A stretch of DNA of 64,000 nt from Parvibaculum sp. (lineage in GTDB: Bacteria; Pseudomonadota; Alphaproteobacteria; Parvibaculales; Parvibaculaceae). Within the stretch, counting starts at the first letter, position 1; every line of letters begins with the position of its first letter. The DNA is taken from the NCBI GenBank assembly GCA_017642695.1, contig JAEPQD010000001.1:1435701-1499700 (forward strand). The letters run 5' to 3'. Both the position numbers and the translations under genes were made by a program. A model generated the notes under the pieces. The model had not been told where the DNA came from. It did not search any database and was given only the letters and a program-made list of their open reading frames with translations. Below, one piece after another: positions 27,839 to 36,802 of the stretch.

Positions 27839-28666
27839 ATGATCAGCCGCATCCTCTTCGCCCTCATGCTCGCGCTTGCCGTCTTCACGGCGGATGCCGG
27901 GCCCGCCAATGCCCAGGCAAGCTCCGCCGCGGGCACCATCGAGGCACCTGAAAAGGTCATTCCCTTCGCGAAGAAGGTGGAACGTGAACTCGCCGAACGC
28001 GGCGCCCTCGTCGCCATCGTCTCGCGCATGGGCCGCGACCCGAAACAGATGCCGGACGGCATCGGCGAGTACACGCATGTCGGCATCTGGGTCTATTCGG
28101 AAATGACCGCCGCCGACGGCAGCAAGGTGAACGGCTATGCCGTCCACAACCTCTACCAGACGGAAGAGGATGCCGGCCGCAGCGAACTGGTGCAGGACTT
28201 CCCGGCCGAGTTCTTCGGCTCCGTCTTCGACCTGAAGACGGGCATCGTGATCCCGACGCCGGAAGTGCAGATGGAAATTCTCCGTGTGCTGAATTCGCCC
28301 GCCTACGGGAAGCTCCACGTGCCGGCCTACTCGGTCGTCGCCAACCCCTATGAGTGGCGCTACCAGAACTGCACCAACTTCGTGATGAGCGTGCTCGTCG
28401 CGGCGATCTACGGCACGGACGACCGCGCGGAGATCACCGAACACCTGAAGGCTTACTATGAGCCGCAACAGGTGAAGCTCTCCGGCGTGACGCGGGCCTT
28501 CGGTTCGATCTTCGTGGACGGCTTCGCGACCTCCGACCACGAGGGCGGACCGCTGAAGACCTCGACCTTCGACTCGATCGCCCGCTTCCTCACGACCTAC
28601 GGCATGGCGGAAGCCGTGCTGGAGGTGACGGAAGGCGGCGTGACGGAAGAGCTCACCAAACTCTGA
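27839..28666 (+). CDS. DUF2145 exported protein (possible papain-like hydrolase)
   Basis: This is a 275-residue protein with a signal peptide (first about 25 residues, ending ANAQA). It shows the DUF2145 pattern: VSRMGRDPKQMP, EYTHVGIWVY, YAVHNLYQTEED, then FDLKTGIVIPTPE, SVVANPYEWRYQNCTNFVM. The His in YTHVG and the Cys in QNCTNF could form a Cys-His active site of the NlpC/P60-like kind; that is my inference, as the family is uncharacterised. A GAGGAG ribosome site overlaps the end of the preceding gene. A strong terminator follows, closing the TetR-controlled pair. A cell-envelope role is plausible. Confidence 0.75.
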   Translation: MISRILFALMLALAVFTADAGPANAQASSAAGTIEAPEKVIPFAKKVERELAERGALVAIVSRMGRDPKQMPDGIGEYTHVGIWVYSEMTAADGSKVNGYAVHNLYQTEEDAGRSELVQDFPAEFFGSVFDLKTGIVIPTPEVQMEILRVLNSPAYGKLHVPAYSVVANPYEWRYQNCTNFVMSVLVAAIYGTDDRAEITEHLKAYYEPQQVKLSGVTRAFGSIFVDGFATSDHEGGPLKTSTFDSIARFLTTYGMAEAVLEVTEGGVTEELTKL

Positions 28667-28689
28667 AGGTCGCGAAGGGATTGCGGCGG

Positions 28690-28719
28690 AAGGCCCGGGC
28701 GGAAACGTCCGGGCCTTTT
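28690..28719 (+). terminator. Intrinsic terminator after the DUF2145 operon
   Basis: AGGCCCGGGCG-GAAA-CGTCCGGGCC followed by TTTTC forms a strong GC stem with a GNRA-type loop and a T-tract. It lies between the DUF2145 stop and the convergent oxidoreductase gene, and may serve both. Confidence 0.85.
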
Positions 28720-28731
28720 CTGTCGAGGCTC

Positions 28732-29898
28732 CTAACCTTTCAATTCCCTATCCAGTCTCTCCCACATCGGCCTGCAATCGACGACGCTGCCCTCGCGCAT
28801 GGCGCGGTCGGCGGCCATGACGGTGAGGCCGGCGATCATCGCGTCGCGGACCTGAACGGGGAAGGGCGCGCCGTCGAGGAGATGGGCGGCGAGGTCGTGG
28901 CCCATCTGCGCGTCCGAGCCATAATGCCCCTCGATGCTTGCCGGAAATTCCTCCGTCTCCGGAGGATGGGTCCCCATCGCATCGCGGAAGGTGAGGCGGT
29001 TCGTCACCAGATCGGCTTCGAGCGCGCCGTCGAGGCCCGCGAAGTACCAGCGCCGCTGCATCAGCCCGGCATGGCTGTTCGCATGGAAGGAGAGGCGCAC
29101 ACCATTCTCGTATTCGACGAGGACGACCTGGTTGTCGGCGACGTCGGCGTCGGAGCGGAAGACGCTCTCGCCCGCGTTCCAGCCCGGCCGCCAGAGCGTG
29201 TAGGCGGGTTCGCCGCCGGGATGCGTGCGCGCGGCGAGCGCCTCGTTCTCCGGTGTGAAGATGGAGCGCCCGCCGAAACTCGCGATACGCGCAGGCAGCG
29301 CGCCCGCGAAGAGGCGGTAGAGATCGAAATCGTGACAGCACTTGTCGAGCAGGAAGGAGCCGCCATGCGCCTCGTGGCGGCGCCAGTCGCGCATCAGAAA
29401 GCCGCCATGCTCGGGATGGAGATGCTCGTTGCCCTCGAAGCTGACAAGCGGACCGAGCTTCTCGCGGAGCGTGCGCGTGACGGCGGCGACGAGCGGCGCG
29501 GAGCGAAGCACGAGGCCGACGAGAACGGAGGTCTGGCCATGTTCGCGCAAGAGCCGCGCGAGCGCCCATGTCTCCTCCTCGGTGCGCACGACCGGCTTCT
29601 CGCTGAAGACGCGCGCACCGGCTGCGAGACCGGCGGCGATGTGATCGAGATGAAGGTGATTGGGCGAGCCGACCATCAGCAGATCGGGCTTCGTCTCCGC
29701 GAGCATGGTTTCGACATCGCCACAGGCGGCGCCCGCCTCGATACCGCGCTTTTCGAGCATGGAAAGCCCGGTGGGCGCGGGATCGGTGTAAGCGACGATC
29801 CGGATATTCGGCGCCGCGGCGGCGAGATGGCGGATGACGGTGGCGATGCGCCGGCCGAGACCCGCAACCGCGATGGAAAAAGTGCCGCTTGCTTTCAT
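28732..29898 (-). CDS. Gfo/Idh/MocA-family oxidoreductase
   Basis: This is a 388-residue NAD(P)-dependent dehydrogenase of the glucose-fructose oxidoreductase/inositol dehydrogenase type. The N-terminal Rossmann fold begins FSIAVAGLGRRIATVI; SPNHLHLDH and the hallmark SEKPVV follow at about residue 100. The C-terminal alpha/beta domain contains GGSFLLDKCCHDFDLYRLFAG, in which Lys/His/Asp are catalytic candidates. Family members oxidise cyclic polyols or sugar derivatives. It stands alone, convergent with the DUF2145 operon, so context does not name the substrate. Confidence 0.85.
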   Translation of the reverse strand: MKASGTFSIAVAGLGRRIATVIRHLAAAAPNIRIVAYTDPAPTGLSMLEKRGIEAGAACGDVETMLAETKPDLLMVGSPNHLHLDHIAAGLAAGARVFSEKPVVRTEEETWALARLLREHGQTSVLVGLVLRSAPLVAAVTRTLREKLGPLVSFEGNEHLHPEHGGFLMRDWRRHEAHGGSFLLDKCCHDFDLYRLFAGALPARIASFGGRSIFTPENEALAARTHPGGEPAYTLWRPGWNAGESVFRSDADVADNQVVLVEYENGVRLSFHANSHAGLMQRRWYFAGLDGALEADLVTNRLTFRDAMGTHPPETEEFPASIEGHYGSDAQMGHDLAAHLLDGAPFPVQVRDAMIAGLTVMAADRAMREGSVVDCRPMWERLDRELKG

Positions 29899-30024
29899 CG
29901 AAGGGACTTCTAGCTGTTAGGATGCACTGGTTGCACGAAAGCCGGGTGACGAAGAGCGAGCAGCATACTCTCCAACCCTCACACAGGGGGAGGGTGGAAA
30001 TGAAGAAGAAGGGAAGTCGAGAGA

Positions 30025-31179
30025 ATGCGAATCGGAATCCTGACCGGCGGCGGCGACGTGCCGGGCCTCAATCCCTGCATCAAGGCGGTGACGCGGCGCG
30101 CCTGCGAGCATGGCTGGGAAGTGGTGGGCTTCCGGCGCGGCTGGGCGGGGCCCCTGGATTTCAATCCGGACGAGCCGGAGGCGAGCGAGCAATATCTGAT
30201 GCGGCTGACTCCAGCGGCGGTGCGCACCATCGACCGCAAGGGCGGGACCGTGCTCCACACCTCGCGCACCAATCCGAAGCGCATGAGGGAAGAGGAATTG
30301 CCGGACTTCCTGAAAGGGAAGTTCGCTCCGGACGCGGAGGGCCGCATCGATGCGACGCCGCATGTGAAGCGCGTGCTCGACCATCTCGGCATCGACGTGA
30401 TGATGACGATCGGCGGCGACGGCACGCTCTCCTACAGCGCGCATCTCCACCGCGAAGGCATGAAGATCGTCTCGATCCCGAAGACGATGGACAACGACGT
30501 CTTCGGTACGGATTACTGCATCGGTTTCTCGACCGCCGTGTCGCGCTCGGTCGAGTACATCAACGCGCTCAGAACCTCCACCGGCAGCCATGAACGGATC
30601 GCGGTGGTGGAACTCTTCGGCCGCCATTCGGGCGAGACGGCGCTGATCGCGAGCTATCTCGCCGATGCCGACCGCGCGCTGATCGCGGAGGTGCCTTTCG
30701 ACGTCGAGAAACTCGCACGGCTCATTGCCGAAGACCGGCTGGAGAACCCGGCGCGCTACGCGATGATCGTCGTCTCGGAAGGCGCGAAGATGGAGGGCGG
30801 CAAGGTCTTCACGCAGGAGCAGACCGACGAGGCGGGGCGGAAGCGCCTCGGCGGCATCGGCGAGATGCTGGGCGAGGAGGTGACGCGGCTTACCGGCGTC
30901 AACACGATCACGCAGTCTCTCGCCTATCTGATGCGCGCGGGCGCGCCGGACGCGCTCGACCAGATGGTGGCGAAGGGGTTCGGCACGCTCGCCGTGCAGG
31001 AAATCGCGGAAGGCCGCACCGGCTTCATGACGGCTGTCCGGAACGGCAACTACACGACCGTACCGGCGGATACCTGCGTGACGGGCCGCAAGCGCGTCGA
31101 TGTCGACGCCTTCTATGATGTCGATGCCTATCGCCCGCGCGTCGCGAAGGTGATGGGCATGCCGATGTTTCTGTATTGA
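30025..31179 (+). CDS. pfkA: 6-phosphofructokinase (G104/K124-type)
   Basis: This enzyme phosphorylates fructose 6-phosphate in upper glycolysis. The 384-residue protein has the start ILTGGGDVPGLN, the catalytic GGDGT (Asp132, Gly133, Thr134), the substrate motif PKTMDND (Lys153), GFSTAVSRSVEY and ELFGRHSGETAL. Gly133 corresponds to position 104, which marks ATP users, whereas Lys153 corresponds to position 124, the PPi-type residue. The combination is known from ATP-dependent PFKs of kinetoplastids and plants, so ATP use is favoured but not certain. Many alphaproteobacteria lack this enzyme. A GGGAAG ribosome site precedes the ATG. It stands alone. Confidence 0.88.
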   Translation: MRIGILTGGGDVPGLNPCIKAVTRRACEHGWEVVGFRRGWAGPLDFNPDEPEASEQYLMRLTPAAVRTIDRKGGTVLHTSRTNPKRMREEELPDFLKGKFAPDAEGRIDATPHVKRVLDHLGIDVMMTIGGDGTLSYSAHLHREGMKIVSIPKTMDNDVFGTDYCIGFSTAVSRSVEYINALRTSTGSHERIAVVELFGRHSGETALIASYLADADRALIAEVPFDVEKLARLIAEDRLENPARYAMIVVSEGAKMEGGKVFTQEQTDEAGRKRLGGIGEMLGEEVTRLTGVNTITQSLAYLMRAGAPDALDQMVAKGFGTLAVQEIAEGRTGFMTAVRNGNYTTVPADTCVTGRKRVDVDAFYDVDAYRPRVAKVMGMPMFLY

Positions 31180-31228
31180 AAGATCGCGCTTTCCACTCTC
31201 TTTCAAGGGGAGGGGGGTGCCGTTCCGC

Positions 31229-31678
31229 CTACCGCTTCAGCTGCATGGTCTGGCGGCCTTCCTCGTCGTCGCCGCCGATGACCTTGAAGCCGTGCCGCTC
31301 GTAGAGCGAATGCGCGTCGTTGGTCGACAGCATGATGCGGCGGACCGAGGCGAGCAGCGGATCGCTGAGCATTGTCTCGACGATCCACTTGCCGTGGCCG
31401 AGCCCGCGATGGACGGGGAGGATGTAGACGTCGCTCATCCAGGCGAAGCGCGAGAAGTCCGTCACCATCCGCCCGAAGCCCGCCTGTTCGCCCTGCGGCG
31501 AATAGAGGCCGTAGGTGCGGGAATTCAGGATGCTTGTCCAGAGATCTTCCTTCGAGACGTCGCGCGCCCAGTAGGTGGCGCCGAGCATCTTCAGGATCGA
31601 TTCCCTGTCGAGCTTCGACTTGTCGGTGTTGATTTCGAAGCCGTGGCGGCTCCATGTGGAAATGTCGGCAGAACTCAT
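31229..31678 (-). CDS. GNAT-family N-acetyltransferase
   Basis: This is a 149-residue single-domain acetyltransferase. The acetyl-CoA loop is HRGLGHGKWIVET (R/Q-x-x-G-x-G/A pattern) at about residues 89-101, preceded by beta-4 (WMSDVYILPV). The C-terminal LYERHGFKVIGG forms the usual beta-5/alpha-4 region. Members acetylate small amines or proteins; the substrate is not predictable here. It is 27 bp downstream of the phosphotransferase gene on the same strand, so the two may share a transcript. Confidence 0.85.
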   Translation of the reverse strand: MSSADISTWSRHGFEINTDKSKLDRESILKMLGATYWARDVSKEDLWTSILNSRTYGLYSPQGEQAGFGRMVTDFSRFAWMSDVYILPVHRGLGHGKWIVETMLSDPLLASVRRIMLSTNDAHSLYERHGFKVIGGDDEEGRQTMQLKR

Positions 31679-31705
31679 ACGCTACTCACTCTCGGATTCT
31701 TGTTG

Positions 31706-32797
31706 TTATTTCGCCCCTGCACGCTGGGCATAGGCCCATGCTTCCTCGGCCAGCGGACGCACATTCGCCGCCATCTGCTTGGCATGTTCGCTGGAAGCCG
31801 TTCCGTCCCTCACCCGCCCCGCGATTCCCTGAAGGATACCGGCAAGGCGGAAGAAATTATACGAAAAATAGAAATCGAGGTTTTCGATGCCGGAACGGTT
31901 CGTCCGTTCACAGTACATCTGGATGTACTCCTCGAGCGTCGGGATGCCGAGCGACTTCAGGTCGGCGGTCTTGATCGAGCCCGTGCCACCGCCCGTGCCC
32001 TGTCCGGGCATCACCCATTGCATGAGGCTGTAGGTGAAGTCGCCGAGCGGATGGCCGAGCGTCGAGAGCTCCCAGTCGAGCACGGCGACGACTTTCGGTT
32101 CGGTAGGATGCAGCACGGTGTTGTCGAGGCGGTAATCGCCATGGACGATGGACGTAGAGTCGTCGTTCGGCACATTCTCGGGCAGCCACTCCATCAGCCG
32201 GTTCATCTCGGGAATGGTTTCCGTTTCGGAGGCAACATACTGCTTCGTCCAGCGCGAGATCTGGCGCGCAAAATAGTTGCCGGGCTTGCCGAAATCGCCG
32301 AGGCCGATCTTCTCGTAGTCGACCATGTGAAGCTGGGCGAGCGTGGCGTTGAGAGATGAGTAGATCTTCCAGCGGGTTTCCTTGTCCTGGTTCGGAAGAA
32401 GCGGCTCCCAGAGCACGCGGCCCTCGACCATGTCCATGATGTAGAACATGGTGCCGATGACATCGTCGTCCTCGCAGAGGCAGTAGGTGCGCGGCGCCGG
32501 GAAGCCCTCGCCGTGAAGCGCGGTGATGACCTTGTATTCGCGGTCGACAGCATGGGCGGACGGCAGGAGCTTCCCCGGCGGCTTGCGGCGGAGCACATAT
32601 TTCTTCGAGGGCGTGATGAGCTGATAGGTCGGGTTCGACTGACCGCCCTTGAACTGTTTCACGGTGAGCGGGCCTTTGAAGCCCTCGACATGAGCCGCCA
32701 TGTAGTCCTCGAGGCGCTTCTCGTCGAACTTGTGGCTGTCGGCCACGTCCTTGGTGCCGGAAAACTGGTCCTGCCGGCTGGCGGCTGCATCGGTCAT
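31706..32797 (-). CDS. APH-family phosphotransferase of the ACAD10/11 (LvaA-like) type
   Basis: This is a 363-residue kinase-fold protein. Its motifs are FKGGQSNPTYQL (glycine-rich loop), VLRRKPPGKLLPSAHAVDREY, the Brenner-type catalytic loop IVHGDYRLDNTVLHP (Asp/Asn) and the metal-binding VLDWELSTLGHP. The QSNPTY and RRKPPG motifs mark the branch found fused to acyl-CoA dehydrogenase in eukaryotic ACAD10/11 and as LvaA in 4-hydroxyacid catabolism, where it phosphorylates the 4-hydroxyacyl-CoA. The ATG at 32797 was preferred to an upstream GTG because of its GGGGAG ribosome site. A second paralogue lies near 60 kb. Antibiotic resistance is not implied. Confidence 0.87.
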   Translation of the reverse strand: MTDAAASRQDQFSGTKDVADSHKFDEKRLEDYMAAHVEGFKGPLTVKQFKGGQSNPTYQLITPSKKYVLRRKPPGKLLPSAHAVDREYKVITALHGEGFPAPRTYCLCEDDDVIGTMFYIMDMVEGRVLWEPLLPNQDKETRWKIYSSLNATLAQLHMVDYEKIGLGDFGKPGNYFARQISRWTKQYVASETETIPEMNRLMEWLPENVPNDDSTSIVHGDYRLDNTVLHPTEPKVVAVLDWELSTLGHPLGDFTYSLMQWVMPGQGTGGGTGSIKTADLKSLGIPTLEEYIQMYCERTNRSGIENLDFYFSYNFFRLAGILQGIAGRVRDGTASSEHAKQMAANVRPLAEEAWAYAQRAGAK

Positions 32798-32837
32798 CTG
32801 TTTCACTCCCCGGTATTATATTCGTAGACGGATTTTC

Positions 32838-34121
32838 TTACGCATTCTGTTCTTCGCGCTCGATGGCGCGGTAGCCGATGTCGCGGCGGCAGAAGCCTTC
32901 CGGCCAGTCGACGCGGTCGACGGCGCGGTAGGCGCGGGCCTGCGCTTCGGCCGTGGTCCTGCCCGTGGCGGTGACATTGAGCACACGGCCGCCGGTCGAG
33001 AGAATGCGGCCGTCCTCGGCCTTCGTGCCCGCATGGAAGATTTCGACGCCTTCCTCGGTGCCCGCTTCCGCGAGGCTCCTGATCTCGGTGTTCTTCCTAT
33101 AGTCGCCCGGATAGCCCTGCGCGGCCATGACGACGGTAAGCGCGACCTCCTCCTTCCAGCGCAGCGAGGCCTTGTCGAGCGTGCCGTCGTGACAGGCCAT
33201 CAGCAGCGGCAGCACGTCGCAATCGAGCCGCATCATCAAGACCTGACATTCGGGATCGCCGAAGCGGGCATTGTATTCGATGAGTTTCGGGCCTTCGGCC
33301 GTGATCATCAGGCCCGCGTAAAGCACGCCCTTGAAGGGCATGCCCTTTTCGCGCATCGCCTTTACGGTCGGCTCGATGATTTCGCGCATGACGCGCACCG
33401 AGAGGCCCGGCGTCATGACGGGCGCGGGCGAATAGGCGCCCATGCCGCCGGTGTTCGGGCCCTCGTCATTGTCGAAGACGCGCTTGTGGTCCTGCGCGGT
33501 CGCAAGGGGGAGGACATGGGTGCCGTCGCAGAGCGCGAAGAAACTCGCCTCCTCGCCCTCGAGAAATTCCTCGATCACGACTTCCGCGCCCGCCGCGCCG
33601 AAACGCCCGCCCAGAATGGCGTCGATGGCGGCGTTGGCCTCGCCGGCCGTCATGGCGATGATGACGCCCTTGCCGGCGGCGAGCCCGTCCGCCTTGACGA
33701 CGATGGGCGCCCCCTTTTCGGCGATGAAGGCCCTGGCGGCGGCGGCGTCCGAAAAGCGGCCATAGGCCGCGGTTGGAATGTTCCAGTCCGCGCAGAGATC
33801 CTTGGTGAAGCCCTTGGAGCCTTCGAGCTGGGCGGCTTTCGCGGAGGGGCCGAAGCTCGCGATGCCCTCGGCGTCGAGCCGGTCGACAAGGCCGTTCACC
33901 AGCGGGTCCTCGGGGCCCACCACGACGAAGCCGATATCCTTTTCGCGGACGAAGGCGACGATGGCATCGAAATCGGCGGGCGGAAGCGCTACGCACTCCG
34001 CGACGTCGGCGATGCCGCCATTACCGGGTGCGCAATAAAGCCTGCTGCAGAGAGCGCTTTTCCGAATCGCCCAGCAAAGCGCATGCTCCCGGCCGCCCGA
34101 GCCGATGACGAGAATATTCAT
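32838..34121 (-). CDS. purD: Phosphoribosylamine-glycine ligase (GARS)
   Basis: PurD makes glycinamide ribonucleotide from phosphoribosylamine, glycine and ATP in purine biosynthesis. The 427-residue ATP-grasp protein starts [15 protein letters not shown] and has the [10 protein letters not shown] loop, [48 protein letters not shown] and [12 protein letters not shown]. The ATG at 34121 was chosen. The frame stays open far upstream, but that is antisense to xseA. It is divergent from xseA. It uses glycine, the product of the riboswitch-controlled glyA elsewhere in this window. Confidence 0.96.
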   Translation of the reverse strand: MNILVIGSGGREHALCWAIRKSALCSRLYCAPGNGGIADVAECVALPPADFDAIVAFVREKDIGFVVVGPEDPLVNGLVDRLDAEGIASFGPSAKAAQLEGSKGFTKDLCADWNIPTAAYGRFSDAAAARAFIAEKGAPIVVKADGLAAGKGVIIAMTAGEANAAIDAILGGRFGAAGAEVVIEEFLEGEEASFFALCDGTHVLPLATAQDHKRVFDNDEGPNTGGMGAYSPAPVMTPGLSVRVMREIIEPTVKAMREKGMPFKGVLYAGLMITAEGPKLIEYNARFGDPECQVLMMRLDCDVLPLLMACHDGTLDKASLRWKEEVALTVVMAAQGYPGDYRKNTEIRSLAEAGTEEGVEIFHAGTKAEDGRILSTGGRVLNVTATGRTTAEAQARAYRAVDRVDWPEGFCRRDIGYRAIEREEQNA

Positions 34122-34253
34122 GAGTAGCCGTCCCCTGGGAACCTGTCGCGCCCGGCCCTGGCGGGGTTGGGGCGTGGAGGGCTCCCTTGTAACATGGGGG
34201 GCCGCCCCGGCAAACCGGCGCTCCCTGATCGCTCCTGAACCAGACAAGGCCCC

Positions 34254-35696
34254 ATGACCCCTCCGGAAACCACGAACAAGGCCCCAGACGGGAATGCCCA
34301 CGAGTTTTCCGTCAGCGAGATTTCCTTCGCGCTGAAGCGGACGGTGGAGGACACGTTCGGCCATGTCCGCGTGCGCGGCGAGATCACGGGATATCGCGGG
34401 CCCCATTCCTCGGGGCACTGCTATTTCGGCCTGAAGGACGACAAGGCGCGGATCGATGCCGTGATCTGGCGCGGCGCTTTCCAGAAACTCCGCTTCAAGC
34501 CCGAAGAGGGCATGGAGGCGATCGCGACGGGGAAGCTCACGACCTATCCCGGCAGCTCCAAATACCAGATCGTGATCGAGCATCTGGAGCCGGCGGGCGC
34601 GGGCGCGCTGATGGCGCTCCTTGAAGAGCGGCGGAAGAAGCTCGCGGCGGAAGGCCTCTTCGCACAGGAGAGGAAGCGCGCGCTGCCTTATCTGCCGGAG
34701 GTGATCGGCGTGGTGACGAGCCCGACCGGGGCCGTGATCCGCGATATTCTTCACCGGCTGCAGGACCGCTTTCCACGCCATGTGATCGTCTGGCCCGTGC
34801 GCGTGCAGGGCGAGACGAGCGCGGCGGAGGTGGCGGCCGCCATTCGCGGCTTCAACGCGATGGAGAAGGGCGGACGGATGCCGCGCCCCGACGTGCTGAT
34901 CGTCGCGCGCGGCGGCGGCTCCATCGAGGACCTGTGGTCCTTCAATGAGGAAATCGTGGTGCGCGCGGCGGCGGAGAGCGCGATCCCGCTGATCTCTGCG
35001 GTCGGCCACGAGACCGATACGACGCTGATCGACTTCGCCTCGGACCGGCGCGCGCCGACGCCGACGGCGGCCGCCGAAATGGCGGTGCCGGTGCGCGGCG
35101 AACTGGTGGCGGATGTGCGCGACCGCGCGACGCGGCTGATGCGGGCGGAGACGCGGCTCGTCGATCGCCTGCGCTCCGAACTGACAGGGCTTGCGCGGGG
35201 CCTGCCGAAGCTTGCCGACCTGATCGCCCTGCCGCGCCAGCGCTTCGACAACGCGGCCGACAGGCTCGGCCGGGCGCTCATCCGGGCGACGGAAGTGAAG
35301 GGCGCGGCGTTTCACCGGATCGAGGGACGGCTGTCGGACCGCCCGATCCGGCAGCGGATCGCGAATGAGAGGAAGGCGCTGCCGCAGCTGCTGGAGCGGC
35401 TGGGGCGCGCGGAGAAGCGAGGGCTCGCCGATCTCGCGCGCCGGCTCGACGGCTCGGCCAAACTGCTCGAAAGCTATTCCTATCACGGGGTGCTGAAGCG
35501 CGGTTATGCCGTGGTGCGCGATGCGGAGGGCAAGCCGGTGCGCGCCGCCGAGGGACAGAAGCCGGGCGCGGCGCTCGAAATCGAATTTGCCGACGACCGG
35601 CTGGGCGTCGTCGTCGCCCCGGGCGGTGCGGTGAAGCCCGAACCAAGGAAAACGGCGCCGAAAAAGGCGGACGGGAAGCAGGGCAGCCTGCTTTGA
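34254..35696 (+). CDS. xseA: Exodeoxyribonuclease VII large subunit
   Basis: XseA is the catalytic subunit of the single-strand-specific nuclease ExoVII. The 480-residue product has an N-terminal OB fold ([25 protein letters not shown], read in parts) and the catalytic region with [32 protein letters not shown] and [29 protein letters not shown] long coiled coil precedes the C-terminal [15 protein letters not shown] segment. The end is Lys/Pro-rich. The ATG at 34254 is the first good start. A short DUF2093 gene follows on the same strand. The small subunit gene xseB is not in the window. Confidence 0.96.
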   Translation: MTPPETTNKAPDGNAHEFSVSEISFALKRTVEDTFGHVRVRGEITGYRGPHSSGHCYFGLKDDKARIDAVIWRGAFQKLRFKPEEGMEAIATGKLTTYPGSSKYQIVIEHLEPAGAGALMALLEERRKKLAAEGLFAQERKRALPYLPEVIGVVTSPTGAVIRDILHRLQDRFPRHVIVWPVRVQGETSAAEVAAAIRGFNAMEKGGRMPRPDVLIVARGGGSIEDLWSFNEEIVVRAAAESAIPLISAVGHETDTTLIDFASDRRAPTPTAAAEMAVPVRGELVADVRDRATRLMRAETRLVDRLRSELTGLARGLPKLADLIALPRQRFDNAADRLGRALIRATEVKGAAFHRIEGRLSDRPIRQRIANERKALPQLLERLGRAEKRGLADLARRLDGSAKLLESYSYHGVLKRGYAVVRDAEGKPVRAAEGQKPGAALEIEFADDRLGVVVAPGGAVKPEPRKTAPKKADGKQGSLL

Positions 35697-35741
35697 TCGC
35701 CATGGCGCGAGCGGCTAGAGTGACGAAAAAGAGGTATGCGT

Positions 35742-35957
35742 ATGAACAGGATCGATAATCCCGGCGGCGAGGCGGAAATCGTCTATGGCGACGGCGAGTT
35801 TCACATCGTGAAGCCGGGCGCCTATGTCACCTGCGCCGTGACGGGTGTGCGTATTTCGCTCGACGAATTGCGCTACTGGAATGTCGACCTGCAGGAAGCC
35901 TATGCGACGCCGGAAGCCTCGCTGAAACGCCACCGCGAACGCCAGGGCGCGGAATGA
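35742..35957 (+). CDS. DUF2093 family protein
   Basis: This short protein has 71 residues and begins MNRIDNPGGEAEIVYGDGEF. It then shows the family block VKPGAYVTCAVTGVRI and LDELRYWNVDLQEAYA. DUF2093 is a small cytosolic family of alphaproteobacteria with no known function; a Cys in VTCAVTG is its only Cys. The ATG at 35742 was chosen over 35736 because GAGG lies at a better distance. It lies 45 bp after xseA, and its stop overlaps the M23 peptidase start (ATGA), so it is coupled to a cell-envelope gene. Confidence 0.88.
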   Translation: MNRIDNPGGEAEIVYGDGEFHIVKPGAYVTCAVTGVRISLDELRYWNVDLQEAYATPEASLKRHRERQGAE

Positions 35958-36796
35958 CGCGGCTCGCGGCGCTTGTTCTCGCGCTCGTCCTCGCCGCACC
36001 CGCCTGGAGCGCGGAGCCGCCGCTCGCGCTTGACGGCAACATTGAGCAGGGCGGCCTCGTGATCGGACGGGCCGCGCCGGGCGTGAAAGCCTCGCTCGAC
36101 GGCACGGTGCTCGACGTCGACGGCAGCGGCGTCTTTGCCTTCGGCTTCGACCGCGACCACGGCAGGAGCGCCAACCTCACGGTTCTCTATCCCGACGGCA
36201 CCAGCGTGGAGCGGAAACTCGCCGTCGCGCCCCGCGACTGGCAGATCCAGCGCGTCGAGGGCGTGCCGTCGAAATATGTGACGCCGCCGCCCGAAGCGAT
36301 GGCCGCGATCGCGCGCGGCACGAAGCTGAAGAAGGAGGCCCGCGCAACGCGCGCGGCGGGAAGCTTCTTCACGGAAACATTCATCTGGCCCGCGACCGGG
36401 CCGATCTCCGGCGTCTTCGGATCGCAGCGTTACTACAATGGCGAACCGCGCCGCCCGCATTACGGCGTCGACGTCGCCGCGCCGACGGGAACGCCGATCC
36501 GCGCGCCCGCCGGCGGCACGGTGACGCTTGCCGACGCCGACATGTATTTCGAGGGCGGCCTCGTCTTTCTCGACCACGGGCAGGGCGTGACGAGCCTGAT
36601 GATGCATATGAGCCGGGTCGACGTGACGGCGGGCGAGCGCGTGGAGCAGGGCGACGTCATCGGCGCGGTCGGCGGCACCGGCCGCGCGACGGGGCCGCAT
36701 CTCCATTGGGGCGTCTACTGGCGCGGCGCCTATCTCGATCCGCAACTGCTGGTCGGCCCGATGGACGAGGCCATTGCGGCTGCGGCGAACGAGTGA
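35954..36796 (+). CDS. M23-family metallopeptidase (LytM domain), exported
   Basis: This is a 280-residue protein with a signal peptide (first 19-20 residues, ending AWSA). Residues about 155-260 form a LytM/M23 domain with zinc ligands in RPHYGVDVAAP (H-x-x-x-D) and GPHLHWGVYW (H-x-H), plus LDHGQGVTSLMMHM. These enzymes cleave peptidoglycan cross-bridges, or when inactive activate amidases; here all ligands appear intact, so it should be catalytic. An immunoglobulin-like N-terminal part precedes the domain. It overlaps the DUF2093 gene by 4 nt and is convergent with the lipid A acyltransferase gene. Confidence 0.9.
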   Translation: MTRLAALVLALVLAAPAWSAEPPLALDGNIEQGGLVIGRAAPGVKASLDGTVLDVDGSGVFAFGFDRDHGRSANLTVLYPDGTSVERKLAVAPRDWQIQRVEGVPSKYVTPPPEAMAAIARGTKLKKEARATRAAGSFFTETFIWPATGPISGVFGSQRYYNGEPRRPHYGVDVAAPTGTPIRAPAGGTVTLADADMYFEGGLVFLDHGQGVTSLMMHMSRVDVTAGERVEQGDVIGAVGGTGRATGPHLHWGVYWRGAYLDPQLLVGPMDEAIAAAANE

Positions 36797-36802
36797 GCCC
36801 CT

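Noticed and set aside
31706..32797. Aminoglycoside-resistance interpretation of the APH-fold protein
   Set aside because: The QSNPTY and RRKPPG motifs place it with the ACAD10/11-type kinases, not antibiotic kinases.
34122..35486. Very long minus-strand open frame continuing upstream of purD
   Set aside because: It is antisense to xseA, whose motifs are clear. purD has a proper start at 34121; the extension is an effect of high-GC codon bias.
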